This document shows positions 11,548 through 23,600 of a DNA stretch of 64,000 nt, in pieces. Where the stretch lies: contig CP142456.1 in the NCBI GenBank assembly GCA_038049695.1, positions 72,687,922 to 72,751,921 on the forward strand. The letters run 5' to 3'. Every line of letters begins with the position of its first letter. Position 1 is the first letter of the stretch. Under the pieces are notes generated by a model. The model was not told the origin of the DNA. It searched no databases and was given only the letters and a program-made list of their open reading frames with translations. This DNA is from Cinnamomum chago (taxonomy: Eukaryota > Streptophyta > Magnoliopsida > Laurales > Lauraceae). The translations under genes were made by a program, and so were the position numbers.

Positions 11548-14381
11548 GTGAAAATAGGTTACAAATTCAAAAATCAGAAAGCAGAAACAAAATGAAAACC
11601 CGCAAGATTTTTCAGAGTTCCCAGCACGGATCCATGCATATGAGTAATATTCCTATGCATCCAGCGTGCAGAGTCTTACCAGCTGCTGGGGCCCCACAGA
11701 TCATGGGACATGGGGGAATGGAAAGATCCAATCGTGGTGGACCCAAATATAAAAATGAAGCCAATCTCATGACTATAACACCTTGATCCGTGGCCCACAA
11801 GCTTAACAACTTTATATTAAAATAAAAAAAAAACCCTTGACCCTCGATCCAATGTTCTAGTCCATTCGTAGGTGCAAACCCCAGGTCCAATAACTATCAA
11901 GGGGGTCCCCAATGTGTGAAAAACTTGGACGGATCATATGGTGGGCCCTACTATATTGCCCTCACCGTAGGACTCTAAGGGCCTGTTTGGATAATTGATG
12001 AGTAGATTGAAGTGGAGTGAATTTCACAGGAAAAGTGAAGTGGGGTGAAGTGGGTTGAAGTTGATTAAATTAACTTCACTTCACTCTGTTTGGTTGCTTT
12101 GTGTAAAGTGAAATCTAAAATACTTTCTATGTGTTTGGATACCTATGAGTAAAGTGAAAATGGGAACATAGAGAAAAACAAGCTCTCTTTTATTCTTTCT
12201 TACGAACACTTCATGGGATCGTTTCAACAGGTCCCATATAATATTAATATTCATGGACACGCCTAATATCATCTTTTTTATGCCTCCATCAGCATTTGAC
12301 CCATGCAGGTAACAAAAAGGCTAGAAAAAAAAATTAAAAAGAGATCCTTCAATGGCCTTTTCTGAGAGACGATCAAGCAATAATAATTAATAACATCACC
12401 TAAAATAATTAATAACCATGTCATGTAATTTTGTGCGAAACCATCAACATACCCACGCCCTCAACACTAATCAAAGCTGCTGAAATCAGAATGCTACCCT
12501 AGGCTAAGCTGCTGAAAAAAGGATCAGCTTGGAGAGTATTCAAAGCAGAACTCAAGGATCCCTACAATTCCTTATGCTAAACAATCATGTCCAGTAGTAC
12601 CCATAGAAATCATTACTAAAACCAAAACAATCCTATAGGGCATGACAAACATCTCAGAGAACCACAGCACTGAAAACTTCAGAAGATGAGTAAAAAAAAA
12701 AAAGGGCAGCAAAGCAGAGCTAGTAAAAACAACCCAGCACACTCAAATTTTCATGGATCACCACTCAAAACTGATGCATTCCAAATAAGCTTAAAGGCTT
12801 GAATCTATAGCAGGCAAATAGATCAAAATGTCCATTGTGGCAATCGAAATAAACTATCATTTGTTTAGTCATGCAGAATATGAAACAAACAGTTTTATTT
12901 CATCTTTGGTGCATTTAAGTCTCTCAGATGTATTAGGAAAGGTTGCTGCTAAAGTGTTTTGTAGGGGTCTGTATTTTAGAAAGTGAATGGCCCAACTCTT
13001 TTAAACAACTAAGATTATTATTCTAGTTGTGACAAGACCCAAAGATGACCGATTATTATTCTAGTTGTGACAATGTGCCAAGAATTCCTTACTCCTTCCA
13101 TAAACTTGGTTGATCCAATGACCAATCACCTCACCAGAAGGAAAAAGTTAAATCACAAAGAAATTACAAAAACACACTATTTCAGAAATTTAGAGTAATG
13201 ATCAAGTCACACCCTATATTTCATAGGACCCACATCCATCAACAGTCAACATTTGCAGCTCTTGAATAAGAAAGGCTTAATTATATACTTTGTGTGTGCA
13301 AATAGAAGTTGTGCTCTTACTAGTACTTTCAAAATAAACGGCTAAAACAATTCAACAAAGCAGATTTTAGCACACTCAAATTATACTATTAACAGAAATC
13401 AAGTAGAAAGTGAGTATTATTATATCATCCCTATCTGACCATGCATCCTCCGTACAAGATGGGTTAAATTGCTATTTTAACCTCAGTTAAACTTCAATCA
13501 TTTTTAATTGTCTAGGTAGGTACTAGAAAGATATAAAGATCTCCATTTTGTATTACATCTTGCCATCTGGTTTGGTTGGCTTGGTCTACTTTAAGGCGCC
13601 TAATCCAATCCATGTATCTTGTTACCAGTAAAGTAACTACTGAAACACTGTCAAGGCTCCTGACATACCCACTTTTTTTGTATGGTTGTTTACTTGTTTT
13701 CATTCTTTGATTTTGTCACATGTTTGAAGTTTTCGGTTGATGGACTTATCAGTTATCCTAGTATACATGCATTCTCCACATCTCTTTTGGGTCTGCTTGT
13801 CTCAAGCTTAACGTGCAAGTTTCAGATAGCTATATTTCAATCTTCTGTTTACTAAAACTATAAAAAGCAAAAAATGTATTCAAGCTGAATGCTACATTTA
13901 GAAACACAAACCAAAAAATAAAAAATCCAATCTTTACAAATTTAGCAAAGCAAGATACGAATCACATGGAGCTCCTGTTACTCATGTGACTCTTGCTTGT
14001 TTGGTTGCAAGTGATTTGGCGAAATCTCAAATGGTGTCTCCCTTAAACAAGAATTTTATGATGCTCCTCTCATAGGAATTTCAAACAAGGGGAATTTCCA
14101 TAAGAAACGTTGTGTAGCATTTGTAGAAAATTATTTTTGTCTAAACTTGGGATATGTTTTGCATCTTAAAAACATAGCATCGCAGAAAAAAAGACCCACC
14201 TTTACTGTCTCTTGCTAAACTAAAAAAGATCAACGGTAAAGTTTCCAGAGCGAGGCAAAATTTCCATTTTGCCATGGAAGAGCTATAGCGACAGCCATTA
14301 TCAAAACAAGCAGAGAAAAACTATTAAAAACGATAATGGAAAAAAAAAAAAAAAGGGACAAACAAAAGCAGTGGAGTAGAG

Positions 14382-15739
14382 TAGGGCTGCACAACCGGAA
14401 ATCCGGTCCGGTTTTTGGACCGGAATCCGGTCGGACCGGATTTCCGGTCCGGCTTAAATGAGAGGACAGGACCGGACCACTTATTAGTGGTCCGGTCCGG
14501 TCCGGTCCGGTCCAAAACGGTCCGGTCTGGACCACTTAAGTGGTCCGGACCGGTTTCATTAAATTTTTTTTTTTTTAAGTTTTTATTTTATTTTTTCATT
14601 TTCAGCCAATTTCCTACCTCTTTTTCCAAATGTAAGAAACTAGATCTTCGATTATACTTGGATACTTACTGAGCGTTTTTCCCCATCAGCAAATTCCCGT
14701 TTTCTTTTTTACATCTCACTACAGTTTCAAACATTTGTCTACACAGGCCAGCACAAGGCAATCAATGATGAAGGGATGCCCCAGTATCAGAGGCCTTTCA
14801 TGAAGGGTCGCCTGTACATCCAGTTCAATGTGGAATTCCCAGAGCCTGGAACAATTTCCCTCGATCAATGCCGCTCTCTGGAGAAGATTCTACCACCAAG
14901 ATCGGCAAGCCACTTGTCGTCAATGGAGCTAGATGAGTGCGAGGAGACTACTCTACATGATGTCAACATGGAGGAAGAGATGAGGCGGAAGCAGCAGCAG
15001 CAGCAGGAGGAAGCATACGATGAGGATGATGATGAGCCAGGCCCACGGGTGCAGTGCGCACAACAATAGTTCCATTTCATGAGTAGGGCCTTCATGTAGA
15101 AGGGGGGAGATACACCCTTTTTTTTAAAAAAAATTCTGTAATTCATGTCTAGAGAGTGTAATAACTCTTATGGGCTTGCAATTTCTTTTAGATTTCATTT
15201 TTAGGTTTTTAGGGGCTTCTTTATTATTATCATTATTTACAGCATTGAGATGTTTGAATTACTACAGTGATAATTTTTTATTTTGGTGAGGTATTTGCTG
15301 CTCATTGATTACTGTTTTATAGAATTAGATGTTCATCTGATGCTGTGAGCTTTGCATTTTTATAAACACCGTCTGAACTGTAGTCTGGAAATGGATGGTA
15401 GTACAGATCCAATGACTATCAACATTCAATAGATCTGAAATACAAACGCACACACACTCTTGTGTGGCTGGCCAAAGTTATATAGCCTTGATATTTGACT
15501 TGGGAATTTTTTATACTTAAAGTTTTGTATTAAAAAAATTAAAAAAAAAATTTTATTATCAATCCGGTCCGGTCCGGTCCAGACCGGTTTTTAAAAGGTC
15601 CGGACCGGACCGGACCGGATATAACCGGTTTTTCAAAACCGGTCCGGTCCGGTCCGGATTTGTGGTTTTTCAAAACCGGTCCGGTCCGGTCCGGATTTGC
15701 GGTCCGGTCCGGTCTGCGGTCCGGTTCTGTGCAGCCCTA
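14382..15739 (+). mobile_element. hAT element carrying a DnaJ last exon
   Basis: A 1358-bp non-autonomous hAT. The ends are a perfect 12-bp inverted repeat TAGGGCTGCACA, flanked by a perfect 8-bp duplication GAGTAGAG (14374-14381 and 15740-15747). Next to both ends lie dense CCGGTCCGGTCC subterminal repeats in opposite orientation (14396-14560 and 15563-15725), the sort of motif hAT transposases bind. The interior is not TE sequence but a piece of a host gene: intron end, last coding exon and 3'UTR of a type I DnaJ gene. It sits inside the Harbinger element at 11979-17447, so it came later. Confidence 0.92.
14747..15069 (+). pseudogene. Captured last exon of a type I DnaJ gene
   Basis: After a splice acceptor (tctacacag at 14738-14746) an open frame reads, in phase 1, QHKAINDEGMPQYQRPFMKG, then a stretch with EFPEPGTISLDQCRSLEKIL, MELDECEETTLHDVNMEEEM, a glutamine run, EAYDEDDDEPGPRVQCAQQ and a stop. 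This is the C-terminus of ANJ1-type DnaJ proteins down to the CAQQ farnesylation box. The frame is undamaged, so the copy is young or selected. Upstream intron sequence and about 200 bp of 3' sequence came along, so DNA rather than mRNA was copied. It lies 4.7 kb upstream of, and opposite to, a DnaJ gene whose own last exon is off the window. Whether that gene is the donor cannot be told here. Confidence 0.9.
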
Positions 15740-17132
15740 GAGTAGAGAAAGAAAGGAAAAAAGTGATGGCAGTGGCAGCTCAGCTCCACCAATCTCCTTC
15801 CCCAAACAGATTATTTTCCCCATTATGCTAAAACTATCTTCATCTATCTACACTTCTAAAACCCATCCATGTTTCCAAATCCCCTCTCTATCTCTTGCTA
15901 TTTACAGACCCATTAAAGAAGGATGATATGATAGTCTCCTGTTTTAGGTGTTAAACTAAAGAAACAAAAAGACCCATTAAAAAGCAAGATGAGATGGCTC
16001 ACCAAATAGCTGTGACTGGAATTTAGAATTCATCACAAACAGTAGTTTTATGCAAGTTAAAGAAGTTAAGGGGAAAAAAATCCCAAAAGAAGAAATGATA
16101 AGACATGAATCAATAAGATCAACAAAAACAGTCGTCTTCTCCTTAACTTTATCAAAGTCCAAGACTAAAGAGATGGTACATGAAACGATAAGATTAATAA
16201 GAACAGTTGTCATTTCCTCAAACACTGCTGTAAGAGAGAGTACAGAATTAAACAGTTAGGACATCAAACAATAATAAGATTAACAAAAACAGTTATCTTT
16301 TCCTCAAAACACTACTGTATCAGAGTTCAGAACTATATGTACATACCATTAAAAAAAAAAAAAACAGAGAGAGAAACCAATTTCTTTTTTACAGTTAGCA
16401 TTACTCAAACCTACAATTTGTTTCCAAAAAAAAAAACAAAAAGAAAAGATCTATAAAAGAAGCAGAAGAAGCCATTGCTCTGATCATGAAGCTGGAAACA
16501 AACCCATTAATGGAGTCACTTCCTTATTGCAAGAAGAAACTGCAAAGGGGGCTATCGTCCATGGCCAAAAAGAAAGAAACCCAGAACTTGGAGTCAGATT
16601 CGGACGAATTGCAATTCAGATGCAACAACCAGCTTCCGAAACCAACCAGTTCCACCAATGAAACTCCCAGCTGTGAACTGCTGTGCCTCTGTGGCACTCG
16701 TAATTACCCTGTATCCTCTTCAAAACCTCAAACCCAACCAAATCAGCCCTAAACCAAGTCCCATTCACCACAACTGCCGAAACCCAAACCCCCCAAACGA
16801 TTGCACTCGTCCCAAATTGTTCCAATCCTAGTCACCCACCCCATCTCCAAACCCTACAACCTCACCAGTCCTTCAATCCCATCTATCCCAAAACCCCAAA
16901 ATCATTCCAAACCCAGCATTCGAAAATTCCAAACCCTCTCATCAAATAATAACCCAACCCTAATACCCCTTTCCCCTTACCAAACCAGACCCAAACCTTA
17001 AATCCAGCGAACATCCACCACGATTCAATCGAACCCCAAACTGAACCTAATCCACCAGAACCCTGCAACAAAATCGTAAGCCCTAATCCAATCCTTCAAA
17101 CCGTGTCTAGAAACCAGAAATCGTCACCCATT

Positions 17133-17135
<3 letters not shown>

Positions 17136-17188
<53 letters not shown>

Positions 17189-17195
17189 AGAGAGA
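17136..17195. repeat. (GA)n microsatellite
   Basis: About 60 bp of almost pure GA, partly GGGAGA, followed by gagactacctgag. It lies inside the right part of the Harbinger element next to a possible 5' splice site on the minus strand. Confidence 0.95.
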
Positions 17196-18374
17196 CTACC
17201 TGAGATCAAGTTGCAGACGGTTGCGTTGAAGTGAGAGTAGAGGAGAGGAGAGGAGAGGGAGTAGAATCGATTTCACCCAGAGAAACCGAAGTGGTTTGCG
17301 TTGAAGTGAAATGGGATCCACGTGGGCCGACCAGAATACTTCATCTGTCGGGCTAGCCCGATCCAAACAACGATGAGTTGAAATTTATAACCGTTGGGCC
17401 TCATTTAACTTCACTTCATTCCATTAGTTCCCTATCCAAACAGGCCCTAAGAGAGAATTCACAGGAAAATTTGTCTCTGTGTATGGCATGAGAGGAGACC
17501 TTTTTGGCATCAGGTGGGACACCCCATGACAAATCTTTGGGGGTTAGTGACTAGTGAGAGTGACACGCAGTGGTAAAAAGGTTGCCTCTCCCACAAATCC
17601 ATGAGAGGTACCTAGCAGAATATCATATAACACACACAGACAATGCACCAGTTCCCTTGTGAAGTAGAAATGCGATCAAAGTGGATGCCTGGTCATGACA
17701 TCATTCACAGGTAGGCCTCCATCTCGCTAAACAATCTTAAGTATCTAATCCCATAAACTGTTTATAAACCAATGAAAAACAAGATGTTTACCATAAGAAC
17801 TGAACACAGAGTTCCAACAACTGGAGTGGCCCAATCTATGGGGGAGCATTATCCACAGGTTATAATTCATTCATATAAAACAACCCTAGAAAGGAAAAGT
17901 TGGCTAAAAGCTGTTGGCTACGGGTTTGTCTTCCACCCTAATTCATGTCAATCTCCTTAGTAAGGGATGGGACGGAGAGCTCTCGACGTCAATCCAGGAT
18001 CAAACGATCCTGATCATCCACATTCAAAGAACCCAAGCACATCAAGATGAGGCCACTGAAACTAGTTCTGAATCCCAATAGAAATCCCTTCCTAACCCTA
18101 GGTCCATAAAACCTCAATCGTTCCTTGAAAGGAAAGGAAAGGACAAGGAAAACAACTAACGCTACATCCAAACCCTAATTCTAGAATCACAACAACTCAA
18201 CAGAAACGGATAAAATCAATTGAGTTCACCGAAAAATCATATCAAATCCATCACCACAAACAACATCAAACAGAGAAATCATCAAATCTGAACAGATCAA
18301 TATCTCATATAACATAAATTTCAAGATAGATCCAGAACCAACACCAACGAGAAATTACTTACTTACTTACTTAC

Positions 18375-18430
18375 TATGATCTCAATCTGTTTCGGTGCAG
18401 ATCTGAGAGAGAAGAGTAAGAGATAATATA
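18375..18430 (-). promoter_or_regulatory. Candidate first 5'UTR exon and promoter of the DnaJ gene
   Basis: On the minus strand a CT-rich leader-like stretch (ctcttctctctcagatctg) is followed by ATCATA|GTAAGTAAG, a near-perfect donor at 18374, repeated as (GTAA)n. Upstream is an AT-rich run (attatattatc, about 18425-18436). No other gene on this strand starts between here and the DnaJ start, so this could be its first untranslated exon. The leader intron would then be about 8.2 kb and hold both Harbinger elements and the nested hAT. Signal appearance only. Confidence 0.3.
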
Positions 18431-18559
18431 ATGAATGGCAAAGCGGACAAGGAGAAGTATTTCTACTTCTTCTCTTGCGCTTTTGTCCAGAGAGCAGTTG
18501 CCGCCTTTGTTGACGCTTCATCTTCAAGAAAAGGGGACGATATACTTGCTAAATCTGGA

Positions 18560-20705
18560 CCGTTGATTGGTTAGTGGGATTGGAAAAATATCACGTGAGA
18601 ACTGCTGATGATACGGACGTAGTTTGGCAGGACTTGGAATTTAATCCTAAAAGGCATATCTAAAAAGAGAATTTTTTTTTATTTTTTTTTGTTTATGCTT
18701 CCTAGGTTTTATAGAATTTGTAAATACGATAACGTGATTTTGATATTTACATATACGATTGCTTTTTAATTTTAATATATTTCATGTCTCCAAAATCACT
18801 AGTCATTACGAGTAGGGCAACACCAAAAGATTTGTGTTGAGGTTTTTTTTTTATAAAAATGATAACTTTGCCCTTAAATTCATTAACAGAGATGAGTATG
18901 TCATTATTTATAAAATACCATTATTTTATCCGACGTCTAAATCGTCTTTCTCTCAAATTCTCCCATGCACATAAAGCCTCGTCATGTATTTGAAACTCTC
19001 GTCAATCTAATAGGTATGGATTGATCGGGTTATTCTCTCCCATTAAATGTACAATAGTAAATAGGGATGGTAATGGGTCGGTTTTAAACGAGGACCCGCC
19101 CTGCCCCACTCCTATTAGGGGTGGGTCTTGTATTGATTTTCTTGGAACGGGAGCGGGTTTGGATTTTGTTGATGTAATGTGCCCGCCCCACTCCTGTTAG
19201 GCATGGGTCTTGTATTGATTTTCTTAGAACGAGAGCAGGTTTGGGTTTTATTGATGGAACCTACCCTGCCTTGCATATATATAATATATATTTATTTATT
19301 ACTATAAGTATAAATAAAATTCATGTGGTACAAGTGGTGTAGGGACATTAAACATTTTTTAAAATAAAATTGTATGTTTGAATTCTACCAAACTATTTCC
19401 CATGTAGTTATGTATTTTAAAGTTTGTATGCTTTAAATTTGACCGAAATCCTACCCAAGCGGGATACGTTTGGTATGACATACCACTAACATGTCATGGC
19501 GCGGGTCAAGTTTTGAGGAAGATATTTGGCAAATCTTGACCCTTAATAAAACAACAAAGTGAAAGCTTTTTTTTTATTTATTTAAAACATCAAAAGGTAG
19601 GTAGAATTTAATTTGTGGGGTTGGCAAGGGCCTGGTTTTCTCATATTTCTCGTCATATATATAAATCCATGTAAATATATTAATACATTTTAATATTAAC
19701 TATCAAAGTTTCTTTTCTAATGGGGACATGGGTTTCGTGCCCCATCCAAAAAAAACAAAAAATGGGGGTTTTAATCAACAACTTTGGATTTTTTTTTCTT
19801 TTTTTTTTCTTTTTGTTGTGAATTTTATGTTTGGGATTTTGGATTTTGAATTTTCACATCAGAAATTTTGGTATGATGTTTTTTTTTTTATTAATTTGGA
19901 TTAGGGATTTTGAGTTGTAGATTTGAGAATCGAGAGATTAGGCATATGTGCGACATTTCGCACTTGAAAATTCTAGTTGGGCTAGGTTTTGAATTTTGAC
20001 ACTATAGCTAATAATTTGTAAGTTTTTTCTTAATTGATTTTGAATTCGACATTGGAGAAACGAAATTCGACTATTAGGAAATTCATTTACTGAACTTCTA
20101 ACAATTTTTTTTTTAAAAGTGCAACAATTTGTATAGACTAACAAATATTTGCTTTTGGAGTTCGAGAATACATCAAGTTATATATCATGACTCGTAATCT
20201 TTGCATTTGAGAGAGTTGTGGTAATGTATTTCCACTCAAATTTTTGCCAAATCTAGTTTCTCACCCTGTGTTTTCTTGTATTGGACTAGATTCAGAGTAA
20301 AATTTTATTGTTTTCCATTGTTAATGTAATGAATTTCTATTCTAGTTTTGATTTTCAGGGAGTTTGGTTTCCTTCCTGTATTTCTTTGATTCATCATAAT
20401 TAGAGGTAAGTTTAATAAGTTTGGCCTTTTTCCCATCCATCTCAATGATTTGGGTAAGATTCTTAAATGATTATAAGTTTTTATAGATGTAATGTTAGAT
20501 TTTAAAGGATTTAGCTCAAATTCTTCCCAATCCACTCATATTATTTGTTGCATTGCATTATTAGTCTCAATGTCGGATAAATGAGGAGGGTTAGTGTATG
20601 TTTTACACGTGACGGCCAATAGCACTATAAAAAGAATTGAAAATTTATTTTCCTTCTGTTCCAATTTACCTTACTAGAGTAGGAAAAAGGAGTAGGTAGT
20701 GCAGA
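18560..20705. other. AT-rich intergenic stretch
   Basis: No gene seen. A hAT-like start (agggatggtaatgggtcgg) occurs at about 19064, followed by a direct duplication of about 105 bp (cccgcccc..actcctgttagg at about 19095 and 19190). I could not find a matching right end or duplication, so this is probably a degraded hAT fragment. The rest is low-complexity T-rich sequence. Confidence 0.5.
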
Positions 20706-20710
20706 CCCTC

Positions 20711-23377
20711 TGTCACAACCCGAACCCAAGCCCGATATCGGATTACTCGGGACTAATCCCGGGTCGCAAATCTATCATACTTACTCGTATAAACTCCGAA
20801 TTAACCGAAGTTAAAACGAAATCCACAAGGGATAACAATCATTAACACCTGTCAAATGTACAAATTTTGCGGAAATATATATAATGACGAAACTAATGAC
20901 ACGAGTCCTTTTGCATATAAGTAAGGTTCATTTTATACATAGCGTTTCGTTTCATCTCCCTATTGGGTCACACTTTAAATATTCAAAATACAATGCAAAA
21001 GGACATTAGTTACATCTCAAAATGAATACATAAAAGCTTTATCAAAAAAATCTTTCCCGAATGTTCCAGTTCAATTCGCACTCGGACTCACGTCCATTCG
21101 ATCAATGCTCCTGGAGGAATCTGATTGGCCTCCTCCACAGGCCGCACAGTCTCTGCATGACCAACACGGGTAACTGGGCCCGTAATGTCATCAATAACAC
21201 AACACAATGGTTCAATAATATATACACAGATCTATGATAGTACATGCTTATAAATATACAAAATTTATTCAATCTAACAATTAACAATTCTACAGTCACC
21301 ATCCAATTCTAACAATTTTATTCCACCTATACAATGACAATAATACAAGTATTTAGAGTCAAGTAATAAACAATTACAAACTTGGCAACTACCATAGCAC
21401 TCATCTCATTTCATTTCATTTCACATCTTCTTAAAATGAAAGAATCATTCATTTCATCTTCCTAAAAAGAAAGGAATCATTCCTACAAATGAAGGAATAA
21501 TTCAGTTCGTCTTTCTAAAAAGATTCAGTTCGTCTTCCAAGAGGAAGGAATCATTCAGTTTGTCTTCTAAGAGGAATGAATCATTCTGTTCGTGTTCCTA
21601 AAAGGGAAGGAATCATTTAGTTCGTCTTCCTGAAAAAGGAAAGGATCATTTAGTTCATCTTCCTAAAAAGGAAGGGATCATTCATTTTTGTGGGATTTAC
21701 CGGTGCTCGGGCCAGGACATCTGGCAGGACCACGGAACTCCGGAACACTCCAATCCATCTACTGCAGTAAGATTAACCATTACTCATTCTTACATTTAGT
21801 GACTATTCATTCGTTCGTTCGTCCGTTCATGTCATTGTTCATTTCAGCTCGATATCAAGCTTGAGAAGCAACTATATAGTGCCAGACCTGGGAATCAATC
21901 AAATCAATAAATTCTATTCAAAACTCTAATAAAATTTATAAACCAAACAATTAAGTGAAACTTCGTTATCTAATGTACGTATTATTCTCGATGAACATCA
22001 CTTTATATTGTTATTTGTACATTATGATAACCTTATCTAACACCTATGAAGGTTTAGGTGCAATTCTTATTCACTTCGCCATTCACGTCGGTCAATTCGA
22101 GGCTTACATTTGTATTGAATCAAAACTAATTATGACCCTTGAGTTCATACAATTAGTCTTAAAACTATCTATTTAATAGCCATAAAGAATCCCCAATTCA
22201 ATAGGCTCAATCACTGAAATTTCAGAATTTTCAGCATAAAATTATTGTGAGCTTGGCCACCTTTTCGGCAGGCTGACCTGCAAAGCTTGGCTAGTCGAAT
22301 AAATTCGGTCACCTGTTCAGCTGGCCGACCTGTAAAGCTCGGCTAGCTGAACAATTCGGTCATTATTCGGTCAGCTTTCAAGAACCTCACATTTTCTGAA
22401 AATTCCCTGTGAGTACGTTCGGTCACCAGTTCCGCTGGCCGACTTGTAAAGCTCGGTTAGTCGAACATTTCAGTCAGCTCGATTTTTTTGCGAAAAATGA
22501 TTAACACAGGGGCACTCGGCCACCCTCTTCGGTCATCAGTTCAACTGGCCGAACTGGCTCTTTCGGCTGATCGAACTAAGTTCGGTCAACACTTGGTTAG
22601 CTCTTTAGCAGTTGACTTTCTGCAGAAAATCCGTGAAGAGGCATTCGATCACCAGCTCGGTCACCTTTCGGTTGGCCGAACAGAGCCCTGCAACTCAGAA
22701 AATTTCTAAACCAAATTTTCTGTTTTGAACGCTTTGAGTTCCTACTTCCACCTTAGCATCCAAAATCACAAGAAATATATATACTTGCCTTTTCTCTGAG
22801 ATAAATTGGTAAAACCCCTTTGCTTAGCTTAAATTTGATATGAAAACTTCTCCACTTGAAGCCCTCTCTTCAACCTAAACCATATCATTCAAAAATAGGT
22901 TTTCCTATGAGTTGGTTATGCTGGAGGTTTGTTGGAATGAGAGAATGAACTCATTTGAGTTCATTTTGAGCTTATATAAGCTCAATTTTGCATTTAGGCC
23001 CATTATATCATCTTATTTACAATTCGAGTCAAATGAAGGATCGTTTCATTCATTTCTCATCGAACAACTTTGAGTCTTTTATGAAAGTTAACGTACTCGT
23101 TGAGATACACGTGCTGGTATCAAGAGTTTCCGTATTTGATAAAATATGTAAAAATTCATATTTACGAAAAAGTCCTTAGTTTCTTTGTTTAAGTCTAAAA
23201 CACATTCAATTCATTTAATCTCTTTCATTATCATTTTATTAGGCCTAAATCATTCATTTTAGGCTAATTCAATTCAATTTGGCCATAAACCATCATTAAC
23301 TTAATTAAACAGAATTAATTAGCTTAAGTTCTAATCAATTAGAGTTAATCTTGATTAACTCGGGACGGAGCCTAACA
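20711..23377 (+). mobile_element. Solo LTR, 2.67 kb
   Basis: Begins TGTCACAACCCGAACCC and ends GGGACGGAGCCTAACA, the TG...CA form of an LTR. The flanks CCCTC (20706-20710) and CCTTC (23378-23382) are a 5-bp duplication with one mismatch. No internal retrotransposon coding region adjoins either end, so this is a solo LTR left by LTR-LTR recombination. Inside are a ~40-bp minisatellite at about 21420-21690 (aaggaatcattcagttcgtc) and a second repeat at 22260-22680 (cggtcac..ttcagctggccgac). A copy of the same family lies inverted at 23601-25875. Confidence 0.8.
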
Positions 23378-23600
23378 CCTTCTATAGGCTTGGGCCTGAT
23401 AGTCATATGTCGAGGCTGGGGTAAGGGCTACGTGGGCCTGGCCCGGCCTCTTAACAGCCCTGATTGCAAGCCCTAACATGATAACTTTATTTTAAATATT
23501 ATATTGAATATGAGTGGGATCCATGTGATACAGATACCCACAACAGGGATAATGTCTTCATCTCTTCATCTCAGCTGACGGACGTTGATAATAATTTGGC

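Larger units (their letters stand above)
11979..17447. mobile_element. Large PIF/Harbinger-type element with nested hAT
   Basis: A 5469-bp element bounded by a perfect 15-bp inverted repeat GGGCCTGTTTGGATA and the duplication TAA (11976-11978 and 17448-17450). Subterminal sequence on both sides is rich in gaagtg/cacttc motifs. Without the nested hAT it is about 4.1 kb, long enough for an autonomous copy, but I see no Harbinger transposase or MYB-like frame, only AT-rich sequence. The right part (16450-17340) looks different: on the minus strand it has a CT-rich leader, a good donor (CTCAG|GTAGT at 17200) and a T/G-rich intron-like stretch. This could be a promoter and leader belonging to the element or captured by it. 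Confidence 0.8.

Noticed and set aside
14230-14672. Open frames rich in GPDRTGP and similar strings on both strands
   Set aside because: They are translations of the CCGGTCC subterminal repeats of the hAT element.
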